NCBI GenBank assembly: GCA_965249225.1
Contig: CBDFLT010000009.1
Location: 682,001-746,000, forward strand
Direction: 5' to 3'
DNA from: CBDFLT01 sp965249225
GTDB taxonomy: Bacteria; Chloroflexota; Dehalococcoidia; Lucifugimonadales; G963668185
Length of the DNA stretch: 64,000 bases
Positions within the stretch are counted from its first letter, which is position 1. Every line of letters starts with the position of its first letter. The notes below the pieces were generated by a model. It was not told where the DNA came from and searched no databases. It saw only the letters and a list, made by a program, of their open reading frames with translations. This document shows positions 52,369 to 61,027 of this stretch, in pieces. A program made the position numbers and the translations under genes.

Positions 52369-53643
52369 GTGCAGAGCGCGCTAGAAGAGCTGGCGATAAC
52401 AGGCGAGGCGGCGCGTAGGGCGGCGAGGGAGCTGGCAAAGCTTCCCAGCGATGTGAAAGACCGCGGCCTGCTTAACATGGCCGAGGCCCTTCGCACACGT
52501 CAGGACGAGATACTGGCCGCTAATCGAAAAGACTACGACGCGGGCCGGAAGGCCAGGCTGACCGAGGCCCTGCTGGACCGTCTGCTCCTGACTCCCGAGC
52601 GCCTCGAAGCAACCGCCGCAGGGGTCCGTAGCGTAGCCGCGCTCCCAGACCCTGTGGGCGAGAGTATCGAGGCTCGCACGATGTCCAACGGGCTCAACTT
52701 GGGCAAGCGCCGTGTGCCCCTGGGCGTGGTCGGAGTGATCTACGAGAGCAGGCCAAACATCACCGTCGATATATCCGCGCTCTGCTTCAAATCGGGCAAC
52801 GCTGTGATACTGCGTGGAGGCAAAGAGGCCATACGCTCCAACGCCGTCCTTGCCAAGATAATCAGGGAGTCCATCGCTGGTGCGGGCGGCCCTGAGAACG
52901 CTGTGCAGTTCATAGACTCCACAGACCGGCGGCTTGTCGGAGCCATGCTGACGATGAAGGAGTATATCGACCTGATGGTGCCCCGAGGAGGTTCTGAGCT
53001 GATCCGCAAGGTTGCCTCAGAGGCGACCATGCCCGCTATCACCGGTGGAATCGGAGTGTGCCATACATACGTGGACAAGGCCGCCAATGTGGACATGGCC
53101 GTTGAAATAGCCTACAACGCCAAAGTCCAGAAACCGTCGGTGTGTAACGCGCTGGATACGCTGATCGTGCACTCCGCCATCAGTCCCGAGTACCTCCCCA
53201 AGTTAGGAGGGCGATGGGCCGAGGCCGGCGTCGAGATGCGATGCGATCGGCGTGCTATGAGCATCCTGGCTCCTCTCAACGGACTCCGCGTCAAGTCGGC
53301 GGCCGACGATGACTGGGGCAAGGAATACCTGTCGTTAACCGCCGCTGTAAAGGTGGTGGACTCGATGGACGAAGCTCTTGACCATATCGAGGTGTACGGC
53401 TCCGGGCATTCGGAGGCCATCGTGACCGAGGATCACGGGGCAGCCATGCGATTCCTGGACGAGGTTGACTCAGGCGTGGTCATGGTCAACGCCAGCACCC
53501 GCTTCAACGACGGAGGCGAGTTCGGCCTGGGAGCCGAAGTCGCCATCAGTACCAACAAGTTCCATGCGAGGGGACCTATGGGGCTTCGGGAGCTTACCTC
53601 CTATAAGTGGACTGTACTGGGCACGGGACAGGTGCGCACCTGA
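52369..53643 (+). CDS. proA: Gamma-glutamyl phosphate reductase
   Basis: 424-aa aldehyde-dehydrogenase-fold enzyme, second step of proline synthesis. Characteristic GLNLGKRRVPLGVVGVIYESRPN, SGNAVILRGGKEAIRSN, LMVPRGGSELIRKV and the catalytic Cys in KVQKPSVCNALDTLIVH; the C-terminal FGLGAEVAISTNKFHARGPMGL is canonical. GTG start. No proC in the window. Confidence 0.95.
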   Translation: MQSALEELAITGEAARRAARELAKLPSDVKDRGLLNMAEALRTRQDEILAANRKDYDAGRKARLTEALLDRLLLTPERLEATAAGVRSVAALPDPVGESIEARTMSNGLNLGKRRVPLGVVGVIYESRPNITVDISALCFKSGNAVILRGGKEAIRSNAVLAKIIRESIAGAGGPENAVQFIDSTDRRLVGAMLTMKEYIDLMVPRGGSELIRKVASEATMPAITGGIGVCHTYVDKAANVDMAVEIAYNAKVQKPSVCNALDTLIVHSAISPEYLPKLGGRWAEAGVEMRCDRRAMSILAPLNGLRVKSAADDDWGKEYLSLTAAVKVVDSMDEALDHIEVYGSGHSEAIVTEDHGAAMRFLDEVDSGVVMVNASTRFNDGGEFGLGAEVAISTNKFHARGPMGLRELTSYKWTVLGTGQVRT

Positions 53644-53693
53644 CGTACATGGCCGGGCGCTATCTCTGAGCATGGGAGCAAAGCGGGCTACTA

Positions 53694-54008
53694 ATGGGTA
53701 AATATAGCTTCGAAAGAGAGTGTCGGACCCCCTACTCCGAGTGCTACACGGTCCTTGGTGACAGCGCACCCGTGGGCCGGGTGGACATACATTACGCCGA
53801 GGAGGCAATCCACGCCACGCTGAGCATCGTGGAGAGCTTGACCTCGGATAACGTCCAGGAGCTGGTAGACACCATCGGCGACCAACTGGTCGACTCGGTG
53901 GGAATCGCCAAGCATGAGATGATCGTCCACGTGCACCAGGGGCGCGACATCGGAGTCTTCAGCAGCCACGACTTCGACGGGAATGGCGGCTACGAGCACA
54001 TGAGCTAG
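53694..54008 (+). CDS. Conserved-looking hypothetical protein
   Basis: 104 aa, no family recognised. Short beta strands (GRVDIHYAEEAIHATLSIVE), a helix (DNVQELVDTIGDQLVDSVGI) and a strand-rich end (EMIVHVHQGRDIGVFSSHDF) suggest a compact alpha/beta domain, with no signal peptide and no membrane segment. Its stop overlaps that of the convergent DUF362 gene by 4 bp. Confidence 0.55.
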   Translation: MGKYSFERECRTPYSECYTVLGDSAPVGRVDIHYAEEAIHATLSIVESLTSDNVQELVDTIGDQLVDSVGIAKHEMIVHVHQGRDIGVFSSHDFDGNGGYEHMS

Positions 54009-55135
54009 TAGCTCTGGAACAGCTTGCCCCAACCGGTTTTCATCGACTCCTCGACCCGCTTCCGCCCAATATATCGAAGCCAATATGAGTTGTGGTAGAT
54101 GTTGGAGGCCATGTACGCCAACGGCACGAGAGGGGTCTGGAGCAGGAGCCTCTCAAGGGGTTTGAGAGGGCCCCAGTAGATCATCTTCTGGCCCCGACTT
54201 GCAAACGTGTTCTCGGTGCTTTTGAACCGCCAGTTTACCTCTGAGATATCCTCGCCTACAACCTCGATCCGGTCGATTTCACCGCAGCCCAGTCCCGCCT
54301 CGTGTGCCAGCCGGATGAACTTGATTGCCATGGGGTCGAAGCCCATCAGTTTGGCGTGGACCGCGTCGACGGCGACCTGGTCCGCGCCGGCCAGTATCAC
54401 GTTCTTCATGTGCCAGCGCATAGCGCGAGGACCGGGGCCGTCGCCCGCGAAGGTGCCGTCGGTAACCGCGAAGATGCCGGGATGTATCTCCTTCTGAATC
54501 CGCAGCAGGTCCACCAGTGTTTCGTGAATAACCGAGTGGGTCCAGTGGCGCTTGCGGCTCAGCAGACCGCCGAAAGCGTTTTTCATGGCGCCGGTGATGG
54601 TGGTGAACACATGGGTCTTGATAGTGGGAAGGTGAATTATGCTCTTGCCGATGAACAGCTCGGGGACCTGGAAGCCTTCGGGGTAAATGTCATCCAGCAC
54701 CATCATCCTGGCCTTGGGCCGATAATTCACCCACTTCACCGGCGGGAAGTCTAGGAAAACGCTGGTTAACCCGTACTTCTCCTCAACAACCCTGTGCTTG
54801 TTGTTGACCGAACCCTCAATAGGGTCAACCACCACCGTGCCGTTGTGGGCCGGGATCAGCTTCTTGTAGCCGTCCGCTTGAAGTGTCTTGATCACACCTT
54901 CCAGCTGCCACGGCGTAGTGGAGCAGGCGGGGTAGTAGTATTGCCAGGATATGTTGATCTTGAGCAGCGTGTCCGTATCTTTAGGTAGGTGGGTCTCGTA
55001 ATCGGCCAGGTGCATGGCCCGCGAGATATCGTCGAATATCGTCTCGGGCGTGGCGTAGACAACGGCGACTTTGGGCTTGGTGGGAACCCGGGCCTCAGCC
55101 GGTGGTTTTCGCCGCGTGCGCGACGCCTCGCTCAT
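54005..55135 (-). CDS. DUF362 domain protein
   Basis: 376 aa. The DUF362 pattern includes VVYATPETIFDDISRAMHLA near the start, LPKDTDTLLKINISWQYYYPACSTTPWQLEGVIKTL, HLPTIKTHVFTTITGAMKNAFGGLL and ADQVAVDAVHAKLMGFDP. Many relatives carry Fe-S ferredoxin domains, but this one has no CxxCxxC cluster, so an enzymatic rather than electron-transfer role is possible. The function of DUF362 is not established. Followed closely by the beta-propeller lipoprotein gene on the same strand. Confidence 0.75.
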   Translation of the reverse strand: MSEASRTRRKPPAEARVPTKPKVAVVYATPETIFDDISRAMHLADYETHLPKDTDTLLKINISWQYYYPACSTTPWQLEGVIKTLQADGYKKLIPAHNGTVVVDPIEGSVNNKHRVVEEKYGLTSVFLDFPPVKWVNYRPKARMMVLDDIYPEGFQVPELFIGKSIIHLPTIKTHVFTTITGAMKNAFGGLLSRKRHWTHSVIHETLVDLLRIQKEIHPGIFAVTDGTFAGDGPGPRAMRWHMKNVILAGADQVAVDAVHAKLMGFDPMAIKFIRLAHEAGLGCGEIDRIEVVGEDISEVNWRFKSTENTFASRGQKMIYWGPLKPLERLLLQTPLVPLAYMASNIYHNSYWLRYIGRKRVEESMKTGWGKLFQSY

Positions 55136-55151
55136 GGGATTAGTTCCTTGC

Positions 55152-56234
55152 CTACCACGAGGGGCTCGTGTCGCGGGCGGTGTTGTTGGTGAGCCTGACC
55201 TGGTTATCGCCGTCGGCGTCCATGACGAAGATCTCCGCGTCGCCGTCTAGATCAGACACGAAGGCTATCCTTTTCCCATCGGGCGACCACACCGGCTGCT
55301 CGTCCACCACCTTGTTAAAGGTCAACCTGGTCTGTTCGCCGTCTTCGACGACCAGTGTGTACACCTCGGGATTTCCATCCTGTTCGGACACGAAAAGGAT
55401 CGCTTTGCTATTCTCCGACCACGATATGTCCCTTTCAGGGGCGGCGGTTTCCGTGAGACGACGTTGTCCGGTGCCATCGGCCTTCATCACGTAAATTTCC
55501 GCGTTACCGTCCTGGATAGAGAGGAAAGCTATACTCTTCGAGTCCGGCGACCAGACAGGGTCAAAGTCTGGAGATTCGGTCAGGCGGAACTCGTTCACGC
55601 CATCGGGGTTCCGGATGTAAATCCCCTCTCCAGGTCCGGCGCGCACAACGAAGGCCACCGAGTCTCCTTTGGGCGCCCAGTCGCCTATCTCGTGGCCTTC
55701 GATAGAGGTCAGCTGCAGCGGTTCTGTGGCATCTAGATCGGCCACGAAAAGTAGGAAGTCCTGCCCTCGTTGCACCACGTATGCGAGCCGACGGCTGTCC
55801 GGGGACCACTCGTAGCTCCGATGTATTCCCTGTCCCACCGTCAATTGCCGGCGAGACGACCCGTCCAACTCCATTACCTCGATTGCCGTGTCGTCTCCGG
55901 ACCCCGAGATGAAGGCGATGAACTTTCCATTGGGCGACACCGACGGCGAGAACTCGTCTTCTGGGCTGCTGGTGAGGTTCCTGGGGTCCTCACCATCGGC
56001 CGTGACGGAGTAGATCTCCAGGTCGCCGTCGATGTCCGAGGAGTAAACTATCCGACCCCTTTCGGCACCGCAGGCTCCACTTGTAGCCAGCGCCAGGAGG
56101 CCTGACGCTATGAGGAGAATCGTGAGAGGTCCCCTAGAGTACAAGTTCTGGCCAAGCTTTGACCATGCCTCGATACCGCTCAATGGATTTTCAGGGAATC
56201 TGCGCGGTATGCGGTGCATGAGGAGACTCCACAA
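55152..56234 (-). CDS. TolB-like WD40/PD40 beta-propeller lipoprotein
   Basis: 360 aa. After a long N-terminal stretch, a hydrophobic signal (LTILLIASGLLALATSGAC) ends in a lipobox at Cys ~55, then about six PD40 repeats of the type FSPSVSPNGKFIAFIS or PVWSPDGKRIAFVSD, each followed by an (A/I)EI(Y/F)VM strand, as in TolB. No other tol-pal genes are near. Probably an exported lipid-anchored protein. The true start may be internal, since the first ~35 residues are not signal-like. Confidence 0.78.
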   Translation of the reverse strand: MWSLLMHRIPRRFPENPLSGIEAWSKLGQNLYSRGPLTILLIASGLLALATSGACGAERGRIVYSSDIDGDLEIYSVTADGEDPRNLTSSPEDEFSPSVSPNGKFIAFISGSGDDTAIEVMELDGSSRRQLTVGQGIHRSYEWSPDSRRLAYVVQRGQDFLLFVADLDATEPLQLTSIEGHEIGDWAPKGDSVAFVVRAGPGEGIYIRNPDGVNEFRLTESPDFDPVWSPDSKSIAFLSIQDGNAEIYVMKADGTGQRRLTETAAPERDISWSENSKAILFVSEQDGNPEVYTLVVEDGEQTRLTFNKVVDEQPVWSPDGKRIAFVSDLDGDAEIFVMDADGDNQVRLTNNTARDTSPSW

Positions 56235-56524
56235 AAGGCGGGGGTAGGCGAGACGGTCCGTCTATATCCGCTACCTTTCCCCGATAAGCGCGGTGGTCAA
56301 ATCTCCGCTAGGGAGTAGTCAGCCACCGGAGGGCCACAGCCCTCATTCGTCCGTTCCCTATGGTAGCACAGCGTTGGGGCCGGGAGGCCAGTGTAAAATG
56401 ACCCCATTTTCGGCCAGGTCTCACGGTGTTTGTGTGAGGTTGACACGCTATCTACTGCTGGCTATTATGCCGGATGTAGGGCATTGTTCTCTATTCCGGC
56501 AGCTTGCGAGAGGCGGTGTAGACG

Positions 56525-56890
56525 ATGACGATAGCGCCACGGGCGGTACTACTGGTGCAGGGAGGGGCCACGGAGGGGGAGAGCATCCCCCTGTCGGGTG
56601 GGATGACCATGTTCGGCCGTGCGCCATTGAACGACATCGTCGTTGATGAACCGGGTGTTTCGAGGCAGCATTCCGGGATTCGAGGAGATGAGGAAGGGTT
56701 CACCATCGCAGACCTTGGGAGCCGCAACGGCACCTTTGTGAATGGAGAGAGGGTGGGTGGAGAGCCTCGCAGGCTGAAGAACTGGGACCGCATCACCCTG
56801 GGTGGCGTGACCTCCAATATACACTGGGTCTTCATGGAATCGGAGGCCACCGTCGTAATGCCAGGACCCGGCCAGCAGCAAGAGACCTAG
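56525..56890 (+). CDS. FHA-domain protein
   Basis: 121 aa, essentially one forkhead-associated phosphopeptide-binding domain. FGRAPLNDIVVDEPGVSRQHSGIRG and the consensus LGSRNGTFVNGERV are intact (Arg, Ser-Arg-His and Asn-Gly contacts present). No other domain. GAGGCGG lies about 9 nt upstream of ATG. It implies Ser/Thr phosphorylation signalling in this organism; no kinase is in the window. Confidence 0.88.
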   Translation: MTIAPRAVLLVQGGATEGESIPLSGGMTMFGRAPLNDIVVDEPGVSRQHSGIRGDEEGFTIADLGSRNGTFVNGERVGGEPRRLKNWDRITLGGVTSNIHWVFMESEATVVMPGPGQQQET

Positions 56891-57643
56891 CTACCGCCAT
56901 CTGCGTAGCTCTCGCCTCCGCCACTGGGAGGCCATCTCAGGCGGACGGCTCTTTCCTACCGTGTCCCTCAGGGAAGGTGTCGGTTCTATCCTCGTTTGTA
57001 GCACGGTGGCGTACGCTATCTTCTTTGATGAGGTCACCCGCGGCATTTCACCGAAGGCCTATTCCTCGCCCCAACCTGGCCCCCGCCTTTCGACCTGCTC
57101 CAAGGATGTTTTTATAGACGGAAACGGCGAGAATTTCGACATTACGTAACCTATTTGTACTTTCGTATCCTTTATCCATGTGCTAAATTTATATTAGGAA
57201 ACGAAAAAAACCGTACCGGAATTGGGGTCACTGCGGGTTTCTTAAACACGGCATCTCTATCCAGTCCGGTATAAAGCTTCATTATTTTCAGCCTGCGCCG
57301 ATCGGACGAAGTGAAGCTGGGCGGCCACTGGCAGCAGTCGCTCCAGGATACTTCGGCCGTAGTGGCTTTACTTGCGCTCCCCTGAATCCTCCCAACAAAA
57401 TTTCCAAACCAATGCTCTTTCAAGCGGCCCGTCGTGGTATCGTGGGCGCCGGCGGTGGATTCACCGGGTCGGAGAGGTTGTGTTCGGGAATTAGTGGGTT
57501 GGAGTACGGCACGGGACGTGGGCGGTGCTTCAACTTAGGGTAGCTTGCCCATGGCTTTCATTGTGAGGGGTAAGTGGGGCAGCTAAGGGAGAGGTTACAG
57601 GTGGGCCGAATCAAACGGGCACGCGACCTCTGCGGAGACGCCT
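56891..57643. other. Gap with no convincing gene
   Basis: About 750 bp, notably AT-richer at 57110-57260 than the surroundings. A minus-strand frame of 83 codons (57172-57423) lacks any protein-like pattern. The sequence borders the accessory region that begins with the interrupted GspE-like gene. Possibly decayed coding or regulatory DNA. Confidence 0.5.
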
Positions 57644-57763
57644 ATGACCACTAGCGGCGGTAGTTCCTTTGAGGAGCGGGTAGGCCGTGTTCTCTTGGAG
57701 GCCGAGTTCATAACGGCCGACCAACTGGAACAGGCGCGCCAGACCAGCCAGGAGCAGGACACC
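57644..57763 (+). pseudogene. GspE/MshE N-terminal domain fragment, cut by IS
   Basis: The first 40 codons (SFEERVGRVLLEAEFITADQ then LEQARQTSQEQDT) match the helical N-domain of type IV pilus/type II secretion ATPases and related MshEN proteins. The frame continues into insertion-sequence DNA and stops. ATG has GCGGAG 6 nt upstream, so the start is normal. The rest of the gene is not found on the other side of the IS. Confidence 0.65.
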
Positions 57764-57833
57764 GGTGTACGTCGTCAAAACAAGTGGGACAAAAGGGGAG
57801 CCTTTAAAGCGTGCAACTTGGACGCTAACCGGC

Positions 57834-58826
57834 TCAGGCAGTTCTCAGATTTGCCAACCTCCGTTCGGCTAGACTCTTTTGCTTCACCTCCTGTCTCGTC
57901 GCCAGTATGGCGTCTTGGCGTCCGTGGTACATATCCGCCGGCGTGATGTTCCCCAAAGCCTCGTGATAGCGCTCGTAGTTGTAGTACCTTACGAAGCCCT
58001 CCATAGCCGCTACAAGCTCTTCCAGGCTGTGGTGGACAAAGACGTTGACCTTAGCCTTGGCTGTGCGATGGTACCGCTCCAACTTGCCGTTGGTCTGGGG
58101 ATGGAAAGGTGAGGCGAAGATGTGTTTCATGAACCTGGCCCTTAGGAACTCGTCCAACGCCCTAGACAGAAAGCCTGGACCGTTGTCGCTCAGAAGGGCT
58201 GGACCTGGCTCTACAGGCGCCGTCGGTTGACCGGTGAACTCCACCGCATCCTGGACCACGTCGATGATGTCGGCACTGCTCATGCTGGTCTGCACCCTCC
58301 AGCCCACGATCATCCTGGAATAGTCATCCAGCACGCTGATCAGGTAGTAGTAGCCCCAACCCACCACGAAGAAGTAGCTGGCATCGGTCTGCCATAGCTC
58401 ATTGGGCCTGGCAGTCTTGGTGTGAAACTCCTTTCCTGCTGGGAAGCCCTTGGTCTCGGGCGGCTTGATGAGCCCCGCTTCCTTCAGTATCCGGTATACG
58501 GTGGACTCGGAGACGTACATGACCTGTTCGTCCACCAGGGTGGTCGCCACCTCTCTCGGGCTCAACGATGGGTGCTCCAACGCATACCTGACCACGTACC
58601 GTCTTTGCTTTGTAGCCAACCGGTTCCACACTCGCCTGGGCTCTGGTGGCCGGTCTACCAGACCGTTAAACCCCTTGTCTCGATACCTGCTCTTCCAGCG
58701 GTAGTAGGTCGAGGGTGCTATCTGCAACTCTTGGAGGGTCTGCCTGACCGGCAGAGGAGACCTCTCGACGATCTGAAGGACCTCCGCCTTGAGCTGGGCC
58801 TCCCTTCTCACATAGGGCTTGCCCAT
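57834..58826 (-). CDS. IS3-type transposase OrfB (DDE integrase core)
   Basis: 330 aa. An N-terminal HTH_21-like region (APSTYYRWKSRYRDKGFNGL, VSESTVYRILKEAGL) is followed by an rve/integrase core with the DDE triad: D in WQTDASYFFV, D in LLSDNGPGF, and E in NGKLERYHRT. ATG lies 5 nt after the OrfA stop, in the -1 frame relative to OrfA. The usual product would be an OrfAB fusion made by frameshifting. Confidence 0.9.
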   Translation of the reverse strand: MGKPYVRREAQLKAEVLQIVERSPLPVRQTLQELQIAPSTYYRWKSRYRDKGFNGLVDRPPEPRRVWNRLATKQRRYVVRYALEHPSLSPREVATTLVDEQVMYVSESTVYRILKEAGLIKPPETKGFPAGKEFHTKTARPNELWQTDASYFFVVGWGYYYLISVLDDYSRMIVGWRVQTSMSSADIIDVVQDAVEFTGQPTAPVEPGPALLSDNGPGFLSRALDEFLRARFMKHIFASPFHPQTNGKLERYHRTAKAKVNVFVHHSLEELVAAMEGFVRYYNYERYHEALGNITPADMYHGRQDAILATRQEVKQKSLAERRLANLRTA

Positions 58827-58831
58827 GGGCT

Positions 58832-59209
58832 CTAACCGAGGCTTTTTTTCAGGACCAGGTTCTCCACCGACAGCTGAGCAACAAGTTCCTTGAGCCGCTC
58901 GTTCTCGCGCTTCAAGGCATCGACCTCCGCCTTGTTCGCCTCCCGTAGCGTGTCACCCTTCAGCCTCGACTTGCCCGCCTCCATGTAGTCCTTGAGCCAC
59001 TTGTAATAGACCCCGGGGTTGATTCCCTCTCGCCTGCACAAGGCGCTGACTGATATCTCCCCGCGGATCCCCTCTATGACGATCCGTACCTTCTCCTCAG
59101 GTGTGTACTTGCGACGTGTAACGTTTCTGGTCCGTCGGACCACCTGCCTCGCGTTCTCGTCGGCTTGATCGTAGCTTCGACTGACTTCCTGCATCCTGGC
59201 TCCTTTCAC
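58832..59209 (-). CDS. IS3-type transposase OrfA (HTH)
   Basis: 125 aa. HTH_Tnp_1/IS3 helix-turn-helix (YTPEEKVRIVIEGIRGEISV then SALCRREGINPGVYYKWLKDY) and a leucine-zipper-like end (ALKRENERLKELVAQLSVENLVLKKSLG). The 3' end contains A7 (minus strand 58849-58843, CTG-AAAAAAA-GCC), a classic slippery heptamer A-AAA-AAG. A -1 slip there joins OrfA to OrfB (…KKKPRLEPMGKPYV). The element appears intact. Confidence 0.88.
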   Translation of the reverse strand: MKGARMQEVSRSYDQADENARQVVRRTRNVTRRKYTPEEKVRIVIEGIRGEISVSALCRREGINPGVYYKWLKDYMEAGKSRLKGDTLREANKAEVDALKRENERLKELVAQLSVENLVLKKSLG

Positions 59210-59308
59210 TTCCGTGAATCTACTCTCCTACCTGAGCCAGGACAATCGCCTTAATTGTCGCTTCTCAATTCCCCATCAGCTGTCCCAAATGTGCTGACGA
59301 TACACACC

Positions 59309-59817
59309 CAAAACGGTCGGCGGACCAGGAACATCCCACTTGCCACCCAGCCGACTGGGGGGCCGATCAGGAGAGCAAAGAACATCGTGAAGATGGCAAG
59401 GATCACCCCTGGGAGCTGGGTGGTGAAGTACAGCACCATTAGGACGAACACCATCACTCCAAAGGTGCCGAATAGGAGACCAGTTAGTCTGGCCTGAAAG
59501 GGCGGAGTGGTGTATCGCGCCCGAGGGTCGATGTGTTTCACCAGCTCCCCATGCGGCACCAGGTCCGCCCAGGGTCTCACTCCCTCCTGGTAGATAATCA
59601 CCTCTTCGTACTGGAGGGCCTTTTCCGCCCGGCGCGCAGCTCTCTTTCCCTGGACCACAGCCACCAGGGCTCCAGTCCTCTCGAGGGCTATTGTTCCACT
59701 GGTGGTCCCCCAGGCACGGCCCGCCTCTACCAATGCGGCCATACGAGACCGCATTCCCCCAGCGAAACGGACCGCGCCTGGGGAGCCCAGGAGGGTGGAG
59801 AATCGAAATGTGGTCAC
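59309..59817 (-). pseudogene. Membrane protein gene truncated at its 3' end by the IS
   Basis: About 169 native codons before the IS boundary; the remaining 19 codons to the stop at 59251 are IS sequence. The N-terminal soluble part (RMAALVEAGRAWGTTSGTIA, EKALQYEEVIIYQEGVRPWADLVPHGELV) precedes two hydrophobic helices (LLFGTFGVMVFVLMVLYF, PGVILAIFTMFFALLIGPPV). GTG start overlaps the preceding stop (GTGA), so it is the last gene of the 60678-59251 operon. Family not recognised. Confidence 0.55.
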
Positions 59818-60335
59818 GGTGTCTGCTGTCCCGCCGAGGTTGTGGGAGGTGGAGAGGAGTCCTTGTCTAAGTAGACATTGGTCACGATCAGGAAAGCCAG
59901 GAGGACGGTCAGCAGGGCTGCTACACCGACCAGCCCCATAAATGCTGGAGCTAGGAGGGTCCGGCCCAAGTCGTCCCGGCTGGCCCTGGTGAAGGTCATA
60001 TTCATTCCCTCTCTGTGGAGGACTTCCCCCTCGTCTGCCATCTCCTCTCTTGTATAGGGGAGGGAGGGAGCTAAGGGGTAAAGGCTGTTGTCCTCACAGA
60101 TCGCCACCAGCTTTCCAGCTGCTATGGTTGGAGGTGGCGGCTCGAGGTCCTGTAACTCTTTAAGTGAGCCGACCTTGCGTGGCTTGTTGAGGACGAAGAC
60201 GGGGCTCTGGCCGAGGTTGTGGGCCTGTTGATCTCGAGGATTCAGCAGGAGAAACGGCCAGTCCGGGGTATGCTTGGCTGCTCTGTACCGGGCTCTCCCC
60301 AGCGATTGGATATACCTTATTTCGACGCTGCTCAT
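59814..60335 (-). CDS. Hypothetical single-pass membrane protein
   Basis: 173 aa from ATG 60335 (MSSVEIRYIQSLGRARYRAA; GGGAG upstream). A soluble N-terminal part with KLVAICEDNSLYPLAPSLPY is followed by one transmembrane helix (AFMGLVGVAALLTVLLAFLIVTNVY) and a short Pro/Ser/Thr tail. It overlaps the end of the HTH gene by 176 bp and the next gene by 4 bp. The frame also extends to 60392, but without better support. Function unknown. Confidence 0.55.
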   Translation of the reverse strand: MSSVEIRYIQSLGRARYRAAKHTPDWPFLLLNPRDQQAHNLGQSPVFVLNKPRKVGSLKELQDLEPPPPTIAAGKLVAICEDNSLYPLAPSLPYTREEMADEGEVLHREGMNMTFTRASRDDLGRTLLAPAFMGLVGVAALLTVLLAFLIVTNVYLDKDSSPPPTTSAGQQTP

Positions 60336-60678
60336 GGGGGACTTCTCCCTTCTTAGGCTCTCTCCAGACGATCTCTCCCGATTCCCACTCAATCCGGCGG
60401 ATGTATGCGATCTGCTCTCCCTCCAGGGCCAGGAGGAGGACCTGCACCATACGACTGAGGTATAGGGCGCCGGGGCGCTTGCGGCCTGCTAACCACTTGT
60501 AAATGTGGCTTGGTTCAGAGGTTCCGAGTATCTGGCCCATCTGCCACGGGGTTACACCTAGCTGTTCAAAGGCGGACCGCAACATAACCTCGACGGCTGC
60601 GTGTGACGGGAAGTGGCGACCGCCTGGTCCGTCGGTATCGGAAATGTAAGCGTATACGTGAGGCGAGTGTTGGTTCAT
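60160..60678 (-). CDS. HTH regulator-like protein
   Basis: 172 aa. A helix-turn-helix lies at residues ~35-75 (LRSAFEQLGVTPWQMGQILG then TSEPSHIYKWLAGRKRPG), similar to XRE/Cro-type repressors with the recognition helix IYKWLAGRKRPG. The Pro/Arg/Gln-rich C-terminal 60 residues overlap the next gene out of frame by 176 bp, so the real protein may end earlier or be joined to the next gene by a frameshift. Divergent from the small membrane protein genes, as for a local regulator. Confidence 0.6.
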   Translation of the reverse strand: MNQHSPHVYAYISDTDGPGGRHFPSHAAVEVMLRSAFEQLGVTPWQMGQILGTSEPSHIYKWLAGRKRPGALYLSRMVQVLLLALEGEQIAYIRRIEWESGEIVWREPKKGEVPHEQRRNKVYPIAGESPVQSSQAYPGLAVSPAESSRSTGPQPRPEPRLRPQQATQGRLT

Positions 60679-60680
60679 AA

Positions 60681-60766
60681 ACTCTTATTAGTATTATTAT
60701 AGAGCCTGTGTCCAGGTGTCCTGTCAGGCCACTGGTACGGGTTCCTCTAGTGTTTACTATAAGAGT
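60681..60766. promoter_or_regulatory. Divergent promoter region with mirrored 8-bp sites
   Basis: ACTCTTAT at 60681-60688 and its exact reverse complement ATAAGAGT at 60759-60766 sit next to the two divergent start codons (2 and 0 nt away). Each is part of TACTA(A)TAAGAGT, which contains a -10-like box, so they may be promoters, operators or both. Confidence 0.5.
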
Positions 60767-60979
60767 ATGCTCGTTGTTGGGGCGCTAGCCGCCGTCCTGG
60801 TTTTCGTCTTTGGGATGCTGGTGATCGGCCAGGTGGATAACCTGGAAAGTACCGGCTCTTCCTTGACGGGAGCTGTAGGGACGTTCTTCGACGATTCAAC
60901 CGGCCTCCTCATGGTTTTCATTGTGGCGGTCGCGTTTGCATCGTTCGTCATGTGGGTGCTTACCCAGCTGCGACGCTAA
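60767..60979 (+). CDS. Small two-helix membrane protein
   Basis: 70 aa. Two helices (MLVVGALAAVLVFVFGMLVI and LLMVFIVAVAFASFVMWVL) are joined by an extracytoplasmic-size loop, GQVDNLESTGSSLTGAVGTF. ATG 60767 directly follows ATAAGAGT. GTG 60716 would add 17 residues. First of a short series of small membrane proteins; not recognised. Confidence 0.6.
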   Translation: MLVVGALAAVLVFVFGMLVIGQVDNLESTGSSLTGAVGTFFDDSTGLLMVFIVAVAFASFVMWVLTQLRR

Positions 60980-61027
60980 ATCTGGGCTGGCGGTGGTGCG
61001 TCCAGCCCCACATAGGAGGTCCGACAC

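Larger units (their letters stand above)
57764..59308 (-). mobile_element. IS3-type insertion sequence, 1.5 kb
   Basis: Bounded by imperfect inverted repeats: GGTGTACGTCGTCA at the left and, on the other strand, GGTGTGTATCGTCA at the right (11 of 14 match), each followed about 7-8 nt later by GGGACA. Encodes a two-ORF transposase. No target-site duplication flanks it. Outer ends could alternatively begin at TGT (57766/59306). Confidence 0.85.

Noticed and set aside
57172..57423. 83-codon minus-strand ORF in the AT-rich gap
   Set aside because: Composition is not protein-like, there is no convincing start signal and no family pattern.
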